Part shown: positions 46,119 to 54,759 of the stretch, one piece after another
How the letters are laid out: every line of letters starts with the position of its first letter
How positions within the stretch are numbered: the stretch's first letter is position 1
From: Arthonia radiata
Lineage: Eukaryota > Ascomycota > Arthoniomycetes > Arthoniales > Arthoniaceae
Direction: 5' to 3'
DNA length: 64,000 nt
Assembly (NCBI GenBank): GCA_002989075.1
Contig: PSQN01000017.1
Coordinates: 682,001 to 746,000 of the forward strand
Translations under genes and position numbers: made by a program
Notes under the pieces: generated by a model
The model's database searches: none
Seen by the model: the letters and a program-made list of their open reading frames with translations, nothing else
What the model was told of the DNA's origin: nothing

Positions 46119-46129
46119 GCTGCCTTAGA
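46119..46129 (+). repeat. left 11 bp target-site duplication of the outer element
   Basis: GCTGCCTTAGA occurs here and again at 48684-48694 in the same orientation, directly outside the inverted ends of the outer element. An extra A separates it from the left end. An 11 bp duplication is in the range of Mutator-like elements (8-11 bp) and longer than the 8 bp usual for hAT. Confidence 0.7.
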
Positions 46130-46149
46130 AGGCAAACATGTCCAGTATA

Positions 46150-46284
46150 CCCGCACCCTCCTCACTCGGTCCTATCGGACATAGAATCCTACGCTATTCC
46201 GCTTCGGGTTTCCTCATTCGTCGGTGCTAGCTGAAGCTAGCACCCCACGCTTATACGAAATCTCCGGTCACACGAGATCGATTC
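46150..46284 (+). repeat. left terminal inverted repeat of the pogo-like element
   Basis: The 135 bp begin CCCGCACCCTCCTCACTCGG and are the exact reverse complement of 48015-48149. Within the repeat, 46223-46244 is a perfect hairpin: 9 bp stem GGTGCTAGC / GCTAGCACC around a TGAA loop. The mirrored hairpin lies at 48055-48076. Long terminal repeats with internal palindromes may serve as transposase-binding sites. Confidence 0.92.
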
Positions 46285-46317
46285 GCTTATATTAGCTACT
46301 TATAGATCGTAACAAGC

Positions 46318-48075
46318 TCAGAACTCGATAATCTGCTCACCAATCGATAGCTTGGGTTCCGATCTTATAGCTGGCTTGCTTGTTTTAGCAGTTAGAGCCC
46401 TAGCTTGTCCCGTTCCTGCGTTCTCCGCGCGCCGAGCTTCCCTTTGATCGCCCTCCCGATCCCGCTTTCCAACCATTGTTCTTAAAGAGGAAGCCGTAAC
46501 CACGCCTCCTTTCTGCATCTGGCGACCATCGCCCTTCTTGCGCTTAAGTTCCTCACGTCTGCGCGCTTCTGATTGAATAGAATCGAGATCTTCAAGAGCT
46601 AGATCCCGTTCGGTCATTGCACGCGAACTAGCACGCACAAGCTGGTTAAATGCGTCCCAAGTCGGGTGAACCTGACGATCGGGACCTTGCAGGTACTGTA
46701 CCTGATCTACGATCGAGTTGACGTATTGATCTAGTTTTCGTACCGTTTGGGGAGTTTTAGGCGGCTTTTCCCAATCGGCATCTGGTTCCTAATAGGCTTT
46801 ATACAGGTCCGGTATCTGATCAAGTACCTTACTTGCATCTAACGGCCAGATTCCTGTTTTAGCAAAGCCTGAGCGTATAGTTGCCTCTTTAAACGTGTTC
46901 CTGCGTATCTCTAGAAGCTTATCAAGAAAGTCTGTCTTCCTAAACTTGGTTGCGCCGGAACGTACTGCCCGATCGAGCACCTGCGCGTGGTAGTGCTTCT
47001 CAACTTGGAAGATCGACACGTCAAGCGGCTGCATTAGGTGTGTCATATGCGCTGGGAAGCAGAAGATCTTAATCTTGTGATCGTCGGCATACTGCACGAA
47101 CTCTGCAGTAGCTTGGCCGGCAAACCTATCTAAAAGAAGCAGTCGATATGCTCCCTGTTGCCTCTTTAAGGTAGCTTTGTCGAAGTGCTACAGGTACTCA
47201 AGCATAATATTATTATTAGTATAGCCTGATTCGGAAAGAGCAAGCATCGTCTCGCCTCCGATATCTGTTCTGGCCCAGTGTGCCTAGTGAACGACGCCTG
47301 GAAGCACTACAATTGGGTCTAGCTTCGATTCAGTTGCAGAGATCGTCTCAATTAGGGTAACTAGTGTACGATCTGTTGCGCTTGGAGCTGCTACTCTTGT
47401 CGTATGCGATCGTACTACAACCCAATTCGAAGCTCCTATCCCGACGCGGAAGCCTGCTTGGTCGATATTCCAGATATTATGCGGGTCGATCGCATACTCC
47501 TGTATTAGCTCCCCAAGCTCTTGATACCACTTTCGGATAGTATCTCGGTTCTGCGCCAGGTACCGCGTCATTTCCATTGGCTTCTGGCGTGCTAGCTTAT
47601 ACTGAGGATGCCGAGCTAGCCATCTTTGGCACCAAGACTTCGAAACTTGGGGGAGAGGTGCGTCTGTACCTGCATTTGACGCTCGCGCTAGGATCGAATT
47701 GGCCGCCGATACGATCATACGACGGGTCGGAGCGAGGTAGATCTTCCCTAAGCGATCAATATAGCTACAGAGAGCTCTATCTTGGGCAGTTGTAAGCCGC
47801 TCGGGGGTATTATGGCGCTCCCAGATCGATCCGCGCTTCCGAAAGCGGGCATAAAGCGTCGCGTATGGGATATTATTATCGCGAGCCAGCTGCTTAAAGT
47901 TAAGCTTCTTCTTTAATCGATTGGTATGTAGAAGCTCCTGGATCTTCTGTTCCTGTTTCTGTAGATCTCGTGCCAAATCTGGAAGTTTGAAGCGTAGAAA
48001 GATGGTAGGGAGGTGAATCGATCTCGTGTGACCGGAGATTTCGTATAAGCGTGGGGTGCTAGCTTCAGCTAGCAC
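46318..48075 (-). pseudogene. pogo/Fot1-type transposase, interrupted
   Basis: One minus-strand frame runs from the right terminal repeat to a final stop at 46318. The N-terminal part has a pipsqueak-type helix-turn-helix (KLNFKQLARDNNIPYATLYARF), then a CENP-B-like second DNA-binding region (SKSWCQRWLARHP). The DDE_1 catalytic region follows (NIWNIDQAGFRVG with the first Asp; RLLLLD with the second; PAHMTHLMQPLDV). The usual DGH after the second motif is degraded to DRF. A basic, helical C-terminal region follows. Three in-frame TAG codons (at about 47284-47286, 47188-47190 and 46789-46791) each sit where a glutamine CAG is plausible. This fits CpA-to-TpA change by RIP. No in-frame ATG precedes the helix-turn-helix. 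The copy is therefore not expected to make active transposase. Confidence 0.88.
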
Positions 48076-48149
48076 CGACGAATGAGGAAACCCGAAGCGG
48101 AATAGCGTAGGATTCTATGTCCGATAGGACCGAGTGAGGAGGGTGCGGG
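48015..48149 (-). repeat. right terminal inverted repeat of the pogo-like element
   Basis: The 135 bp are the exact reverse complement of 46150-46284, ending GGTGCGGG before the flanking TA at 48150-48151. The repeat contains the mirrored hairpin at 48055-48076. The inner edge of the repeat lies just before the transposase N-terminal region, so promoter signals for the transposase must lie inside or across this repeat. Confidence 0.92.
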
Positions 48150-48683
48150 TACATCCAAATTTTCAAAATATCTTCGATATACCCTTAGGTTCAATAATAT
48201 TAGGCGTATACTTTCGAGGTATACTACCGATTAAGGTAAGCCTCTTGTTAGTTATTCGAAGTATATTTCTGATTTTATAGAGATCCTAGGAGTGGTACTA
48301 AGGCCTCAGGAGCGCAAAAAGCTAGCAAAAGTGCCTATGTTGAGTTACCTGAGTATGCGATAGACGGTACAAAAGGCCTTATTTACTGTAGAATCTGGCC
48401 TCTCTCTTTAGATACTGCGCATGTCAGAATAGTGTCGCAAAAGCCTTCTCTTTGTGCTGCTAAACGCCCTAAAATCCTGTTGGATACGAGGTGCGGTGCG
48501 CAGGGCGGTGCGTAGGGCAAAAAACCCCTAAATTCGCGCCGATGTATACCAGCGTAAATTGCGATATTTGGGAGTACTACCTTAATCAGTAATATACCTT
48601 TGAGGTACACGCAAGACAATAGCCTTTTTATCGGTATATCGGAGATATTTTAAGAATTTGGATGTACACTGGAGATGTTTGCC

Positions 48684-48694
48684 GCTGCCTTAGA
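48684..48694 (+). repeat. right 11 bp target-site duplication of the outer element
   Basis: GCTGCCTTAGA directly follows the right end (…GTTTGCC) and matches 46119-46129 exactly. It lies about 160 bp beyond the RIB3 stop codon. Confidence 0.7.
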
Positions 48695-48856
48695 TGTGTA
48701 GTCGTACGATTTGACGTTGGGAGGGAAGCTGCGACGGTGCGAACGTCAACAACGTTGGGAGGAGCCTTTCGTCCCATACAGGAAGTTGCGTTGCGCCGCA
48801 CCTGCCAGTTATCGTAAATCGGATCTATTGTATTTCGCTGCTGACCTTGTGTCTGC

Positions 48857-49772
48857 TCACAATCGATCACTCTGCCCTTTCCCCCCCGTCTTCTCCACAT
48901 ACGCAACCATATCCTCAATCGTGCACACCTTGATCCCCCACCGTCTCCCGAACCTCAAACATCCCTCCGCTCTCATCATGCCCGTACTGTTATACACCGG
49001 TCTCTTCACTATCTCCCCGTCTACACCATCGGCCTCTTGCTCCTCCCCATCCTCCTCCACCAACTCACCAATAACCGCAACAGCCGGCTCCTCGCCCGCC
49101 AGTCGTGCAAACTCAACCCCAGCCTCTGTATGACCCCTCCTCGTCCTCACACCACCCTCCCTGGCTATCAGCGGGAGCATATGCCCCGGTCTTCTCAGGT
49201 CGTTGGGTCCAGCACCTTGTCCCAACCTCTCTAAACCCCGCTTCGCGCTCGATCGCGGCTTCGCACCGGCCAGTATATTCGCCGTCGCAGCCCTCTCTAC
49301 TGCACTGATGCCTGTCGTGGTGCCCCACTTCTTCGCCGCGTCGACGGAGACGCAATAGGCGGTGCCATTTGGATCTTCGTTGTCTTCCAATGCCACCATC
49401 CTCTTCAAACCCAACTCCTCCGCACGAGCCTGTGTGAGCGGTGCGCACAGGTATCCGGAGGTATGCCGTATCATGAACGCGCAGGTTTGGGGTGTGAGAG
49501 CAGCGGCGGAGATGATGAGGTCGCCTTCGTTTTCGCGAGACGGGGAGTCGAGGACGATGAGAAATTGACCCTGGCCTATATGAGTGTTAGTATGTAATTG
49601 GGAGGTGTTGCTGTGCGGTGATAGACTTGGGGTAAAGTGTATAGGTGTGCGTACGAAATGCCTCTATGCAGTCTGGTATCGAATCGAACTCGCAATTCGT
49701 GTCGTCATCCCGCTTTCTCTTGACGCCGTTTTGTAGCGCCTCTACTGCTTCATCGCCGTTGGTTACTGCCAT
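48857..49772 (-). CDS. RIB3: 3,4-dihydroxy-2-butanone 4-phosphate synthase
   Basis: Two exons (49772-49655 and 49575-48857, intron 79 bp) give 278 aa; yeast Rib3 is 208. The enzyme converts ribulose 5-phosphate into 3,4-dihydroxy-2-butanone 4-phosphate plus formate, supplying the four-carbon unit of riboflavin. After a 30-residue N-terminal extension with a KRKRDDD patch comes FDSIPDCIEAFRQGQFLIV, then DSPSRENEGDLI (acidic metal and substrate site), FMIRHTSGYLCAPL, GISAVERAAT, and RRPGHMLPLIA with RTRRGHTEAGVEFARLAG. The splice falls inside the FR/QGQF junction and restores the family sequence. It stands alone as the DHBP domain, without the GTP cyclohydrolase II fusion seen in many bacteria. 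No defect was seen; the 3' end lies close to the transposon nest. Confidence 0.94.
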
Positions 49773-50407
49773 CTCCCTCTTCGAGATATGTACCGTGACT
49801 GCTGGCTGCTGGATACAAGACGTTAAGGTCTAGTGTGATGACTGTTGCGAATACTTTCTGCGTTTAGCTCAGACGACTGTGGCTGGAGCAGTATCGAATC
49901 AGGTGGGCAAGTGAACAACAGAACGTTAGGAAAGGATGACAGATGAGGCAGAGGATGGGGAAAAAGTGGTTACAAATGGATGCAATGTCGCTAGCACGTT
50001 TTCAATCACAGTGAAATGATGGGTGCAATCGTCATCAAAAGTCCACGCTCTTCGATTGTCATAATGAAGCATGTGATACAGTGTGATCGAGCTTACGAGG
50101 TGTTGCTTCACAGGCCTGGCCTCAATTGATGATAAAGATGACGGGCTCCGAGTCGGTCAGTAATAGATGACATCTCTGCGGAATTGCTCCGCAGGGACAC
50201 GAGCCTCGGGCCTCTCCCTCACAACATTTGTAGCTCCCTCTCCATTCACGTGGATATCTCATATGTCCAACAATTTCATCCCCAACCTCTCGTTCCTAGA
50301 CCGCAAGTGCGCCATGCACCGAACATCCCATCCTCCCCAAGAATTCAACAGCTCGAAGAAACGCCAGCCCATTTCATGGTCTCTCATTTTCCGCGCTCAA
50401 TCCCGCG
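49773..50407. promoter_or_regulatory. RIB3 upstream region / epsin 3' side
   Basis: This 0.63 kb lies between two minus-strand genes and should contain the RIB3 promoter and the epsin 3' UTR. Only short frames without motifs are present. No FMN riboswitch fold is recognised, as expected for a fungus. Confidence 0.4.
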
Positions 50408-52276
50408 TTATAAGTCAATAAGATTGTTTCCCGGACCTTGCTGCCTGTTCTGCCCAAAGGGATTGCCACCACCAAAGCCCATAGCAGGTCCCGTCTGGGC
50501 CGGCTGCATGTGGCCTTGCTGAGGCATACCCGTAAATTGCTGGCTCAAGAACGGGTTGTTGCCAGTCTGCTGCGCCGTGATACCCGTGCGACTGGAGCCT
50601 GCGGAGTTGACGAACTGCCCAGGCGCAGTGTGCTGTGCTGGTATTCTGAGGTCTCCGGTGTTGCCGAACGTGTCTTGACCTTCGCCTGAGGCGAGCAATG
50701 TGTTGAGATTCTGGCGGTGTGGATCCATCGGCTTGCCTGTTTGCGCTGGCTGCTGAATGGGCTGTGTTGGCTGTGATGGGAATGGGTTGGGTTGCTGCTG
50801 TTGCTGAGGTTGCGAAAACGGTGATGGCGTGCCGCCAAAGCCGTTGAAAGTTGCTGTCTTCTGCTCTTGGAGAGTGCTGAGCGTTGGCGGTCGTTGAGCT
50901 GGCGTAGTCTGTTGTCGGTTGACCTGCGACGCGAATGGGTTGTTGGATCCAGTGGGCTGAGGCTTCATACTGTCCAACCCGTTTGCATTGCTGCCCCAAG
51001 GGTTGTTACTGCCAGATTGCATGGTCTGCTCTTGAGGTTGTTGAGTCTGCTGTGGTTGCATCTGCTGCGCGTATGGGTTGTTCATATTAAACGAAGTTGG
51101 CTGAGGCTGCATGAAGGTATTTTGTGGTTGTTGGAATTGTGCGGTCTGCTGTGGCTGCTGGTATGGATTGTTGCTATTGTATCCGAAGCCATTCTGGAAC
51201 CCTGTCTGCTGTGACTGCATGCCTGTTGGCTGAGCGTACGCATTATTCAAGAAGCCGGTGGTTTGCTGATCGATGGGGTTGCCATACCAATCCACTGCGG
51301 GCTGTTGCTGGTAGCCTTGGTTGAATCCGGTCGGTTGAGTCTGCTGAGGCTGAGAAGGTGTGTTGTCAAAGTCGAATAGAGTGGCAGCATTACTGTCCTC
51401 GAGCTCCTTCTTGCGTAGCTCTTCCTCCTCTCGACTAAGCTTGAGAGCCTTTGCGAGCTCGTCGTCGTTGTCAGGTACATCAGACCCTACTCCGCGACGC
51501 CTTCGATCCTCGGCTTCTTGGTTCTTGCTGGCTTCCAAAGCGAGCTTGTACTCAAGGTCGTCTTCACTAGCAGTCCGGCCAGGTCGCCGTCTGCGCGGAG
51601 CGTCGGCTCCGCCCTCAATCGCATTGGGGTTTGCAAAATCGTCAAGGCCTGTCACTCGCTTCTTCCACAGCTTTTTGGTATGTCGTTCAGCGCGCAAACG
51701 TTCTTCGTCGAGGATCAACGATGTGAGCTCTTTCGCCGAAAGCCGTACTGGAAGACAAGCGGTCAGCGTGAGTTCTTTCGCACAGTGTAGCTTCGCCTAC
51801 CATTCGCGCCAACATCCCTTCCATCTTCGTCAATGTGCTGGAACTCGCGTAGTGTTTTGATGATGAAAATGTTCTTCCTGGCCCATGTAACGACGAGCTC
51901 TGAACCCTCATGCAGACAGTAGTCCAGCACCTTGAGGGACTTCAACACGTGACGCCAGTTTTTGCCCTTGTCATTCATGCGCTTATCTAGCATGTCCATG
52001 ATCTCGTAAAAGTCGCTAGAGCTAGGATGCGTAAGCAATGGTGGTCGCGGCGCAAGACGTTGGTGCCTGCTCACTTGTTGTATGTCATGGCAGCGATCTC
52101 GCTCATGTCGGTCCCACTCGGACCCCAGGCATCATTGCTGGTGGCTGTTCAAGGTCAGCGACATTGCGCAAGGGAGTTCTATTCGGAGTCAAGCTCTAAC
52201 CATTGCGAACTTTGACCTGGACTTGTGAATAGCCCTTGGTCACGTTCTTGACGCTCCGCACCATAGACTTGGACAT
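50408..52276 (-). CDS. ENT1: epsin (ENTH-domain endocytic adaptor, Ent1/Ent2-like)
   Basis: Four exons (52276-52201, 52144-52075, 52021-51801, 51747-50408) give 568 aa. The ENTH domain (about residues 10-140) reads VKNVTKGYSQVQVKVRNATSNDAWGP, then DFYEIMDMLDKRMNDKGKNWRHVLKSLKVLDY, and binds PtdIns(4,5)P2 at the plasma membrane. Two ubiquitin-interacting motifs follow (EDDLEYKLALEASK at 184-197 and DDELAKALKLSREEE at 217-231). A long Q/N/P-rich region then carries at least four NPF motifs for EH-domain partners. The last residues, NNLIDL, form a C-terminal clathrin box. All parts expected of a fungal epsin are present in order. It links ubiquitinated cargo, membrane and clathrin during endocytosis and actin-patch assembly. 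Confidence 0.95.
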
Positions 52277-53256
52277 GATGGCGGTGTGTGCGGGTATAAG
52301 ATTCAGAGCAGCCGCCTGGGGAATTGATCAGTGAAGAGTGCTGTAAGCTGCAACAGAGGTGCAATATCGGGTAAAATGGAAAGAAATGCGGCGGCAGGAA
52401 GAGGTCGCCAAGCCTGTGAGAGTGAAAGCGATGACGCAACGCAGTCACAAATTCAAAGTATCGCGGAGCTCAAGAAGCGCTAGAATTACAACACGTCGAG
52501 AAATAGGTATCTTAGATTTCAGGTGCGTGGATGCAGTGGCTGTGAACACGAGGGTTCGTCCAACGATGCGCCAAGCAAGCCGCAGCATTGCCACGGCCGT
52601 CGGAGGCGGACAATCCACCCAAATGCATTCAAGCTCGCTCATCCCTTTCACAAAAATTCATGGTCGTTGTGCAGTCTGTAAGCCTACTTCTTGCGTTCAC
52701 TTTAACCGGAACTTTGATCACCACAAAACAAGTTGCGCGATCACAGGCACATCTTATTTCACAACTTCCTTCTAGTGAGCAGCATACGCCGTCGTCGCTG
52801 CGATTATACAGGTATTAGCTACCATTACTGGCTGGATAGGTAGATAGACATGCAACTCGTCACGCTTTTGGTCTCCTGTGTCGTCTTTGCCTCATCAAGA
52901 TCTATACGCCTCCCATGCATGCGAGCGCCTCTTCCTAAAGGCGCTCATCCATTGAGGTTGCTTCGTGGTAGACATCGCTCGTCAATCACGGCCCCTTTTG
53001 GTGGTATACAGTAGAGAAGGAGACTCGTCAAACATCGTCGCTAATGCCGCTGGAAGTGTCAAAAATGAAAATCAATGCGAATCGTAAGGATGTAAGAACG
53101 AATACGCTGGAAGACGTAATCGTAGCACCTGTTGAGACCTTGCCACGTGATGCCGGCGTCGCAAATGTTGGCGTGGATTGAAATGCTACGGCCAACTGTG
53201 TCTAGCTCAACCATCGTGGATGTTTCTTTGAGTCATGCACGCGTTCTTCACGTTTG
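52277..53256. promoter_or_regulatory. epsin upstream region / 3' side of the C2H2 gene
   Basis: This is about 1 kb between two minus-strand genes. The half next to 52.3-52.5 kb is probably epsin promoter and the other half the zinc-finger gene's 3' UTR. No structured element or gene was recognised. Confidence 0.4.
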
Positions 53257-54759
53257 TCAATAGCCTTGGTAGTAACCATGAGGTGGTGGCTGATAGGCGT
53301 ACCCTTGGCCGTGGTGAGGCTGCTGGGACTGCTGCGTAGGCTGCGAGCCTTCCATTTTGGGAACTTGCTGCATATGGTGTTGATTCATACCCGGCTGGAC
53401 CCAGGGCATGTTGGCTTGTGGTGGAGTCGGGTGTGCATAGCGCTCAGGATGACCATCGGGTTGGGGCTGGCTTTGTGCCATCTGTCTTGATGGGGGCGGA
53501 GGATAGCCACCTTGTTGCGCAGGGCTAGGTCCTTGTTGATAGTAATTCGCGGTCGCAGGCTGAGTCTGGTACGGAGTAGATCGTGGCATGCCACCGGGCT
53601 GCATTGGTTGCATGTACGGATTGTACGAGGCTGCTGAAGAGGCATCGGATCCTTGATCACCCTCACTCGGCTGATCCGGCTTGTCTAGCACTTGCTGGTT
53701 TGCACGTGTAGCCAGAGATGCAGCGCGCGCTGCGGCTGACTCCTCAACAGTGCCCGTGTGATGATTCTGGTGACGCGTGAGGGTCGTTCGTCGGGTGAAG
53801 GTCTTCTGACAATCCTGGTAAGGACATTGGTAGGGCCGTGTACCGGAGTGAATTCGTCTATGGCGGGCAAGCGAACTGGAATCGCTGAAAGGCTGTGTTG
53901 AATGTTAGCTCCCACTGCTGGCAGCAATGAACGCGCTAATCCAGCTTACCTTGCCGCACTTCTCGCAAAGATGAGGCTTCTCACGGGTGTGAACTCTCTC
54001 GTGAACCGTCAATGCCGACCGCTGAATGAACTGCTTGCCGCATCCTGGATGAGTGCAAACGTGAGGCCTCACACCGCTGTGTATACGCTCTGTGCACGAC
54101 GTCAGTCAGCTATGTCATTTGATGTTGGACCGATTCGCAGATTTCTTACCATGACGAACCAGGTCGCTTCGACGAGCAAATCCTTTTTGGCACGTAGAGC
54201 AAGCAAATGCCTTAGGTAGCTCACCGCCGCCTTCGCCAACTTGATTAGCGTTTGGTGGTGTAATCATGCCAGGCTGACCAGGCTGACCAGCCATCCCGGC
54301 TTTCCTGTCTGCAATTGGATCGTACGGTAGTTGTGACGTAGATGAGGAAGGTTCACTGAGACCGGGTTGCTGATACTGGAATCCGTCCTATGAAAGTGTC
54401 AGCCTTGCGAACAGCATCTGCGAGCTTTAGGCACGGCTCCCGCGAGGAGGAAATTGAGGTTCCGCCGGTGAATTGGCTCTGGAGGGGGGTTTTTCGAAAC
54501 GTACCGGAAACGACACAGGTACTGGTTGTGGAGGCCTCTGTAGAGGTTGTGGTGAGACTTGGGCCATAGATTTGGGGAAAGCGGGAGATCGAGAGCCGAA
54601 ACTGAGGTCGGAGGTGGAGCTTTGGTGAGAGTTGTACCCACTAGGTAGTAGATGTGTATGGTTGAGGTGGTTATTTAGGGAGCTGTCGCGCGAGCTGGGA
54701 GTGCGTGACAGCGCTGATGGCCTTTCACTTTTAGCATTTAGTAAGTTTCCAATCTCCAT
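53257..54759 (-). CDS. C2H2 zinc-finger transcription factor (four fingers)
   Basis: Four exons (54759-54505, 54387-54150, 54089-53950, 53892-53257) give 422 aa. Four adjacent C2H2 fingers lie at residues 148-256: C148/C151/H164/H168 ([11 protein letters not shown]), C176/C181/H194/H198 ([12 protein letters not shown]), C206/C209/H222/H226 ([11 protein letters not shown]) and C234/C239/H252/H256 ([12 protein letters not shown]). Linkers are of the HxGxxP or HTREKP type. Introns 2 and 3 cut within or beside fingers 1 and 3. The N-terminal 147 residues are S/P/Q-rich, and the C-terminal 160 are Q/P/Y/G-rich like an activation domain. It is a nuclear DNA-binding regulator of a conserved ascomycete type; I do not name the orthologue. 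The ATG at 54759 (MEIGNLLN) was chosen over non-ATG frame extension upstream. Confidence 0.88.

Larger units (their letters stand above)
46150..48149 (-). mobile_element. Fot1/pogo-like DNA transposon (Tc1/mariner superfamily), 2,000 bp
   Basis: The element is bounded by TA on both sides (46148-46149 and 48150-48151), the target duplication typical of Tc1/mariner and Fot1 elements. It has 135 bp terminal inverted repeats (46150-46284 and 48015-48149) that I read as identical base for base. It is exactly 2,000 bp long and codes on the minus strand for a pogo-type transposase, listed separately. It lies in the left terminal repeat of an older inverted-repeat element, so it inserted second. Identical terminal repeats suggest recent insertion, while the transposase reading frame has three in-frame TAG codons, so this copy probably moved using a transposase made elsewhere in the genome. 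Confidence 0.92.
46131..48683. mobile_element. non-autonomous inverted-repeat element, split by a pogo-like insertion
   Basis: Excluding the 2,002 bp insertion (with its extra TA), this element is about 551 bp. Its ends are inverted repeats: the left reads GGCAAACATGTCCAGTA and continues after the insertion as CATCCAAATTTTC; the right end, reversed, reads GGCAAACATCTCCAGTGTA then CATCCAAATTCTT. The two arms match over about 50 bp with few, mostly transition, differences. They match again further in (AGGTATAnTACnGATTAAGGTA), so the terminal repeats reach about 115 bp with a divergent middle. The interior (48.24-48.56 kb) is AT-rich and has no coding frame of note. With the 11 bp flanking duplication it looks like a MITE-sized, Mutator-like non-autonomous DNA transposon. 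The superfamily call is inference from duplication length and terminal repeats only. Confidence 0.65.

Noticed and set aside
46150-48149. LTR-type or LINE element
   Set aside because: The ends are inverted, not direct, repeats, the flank is TA, and the coding region is a DDE transposase with a pipsqueak-type helix-turn-helix.
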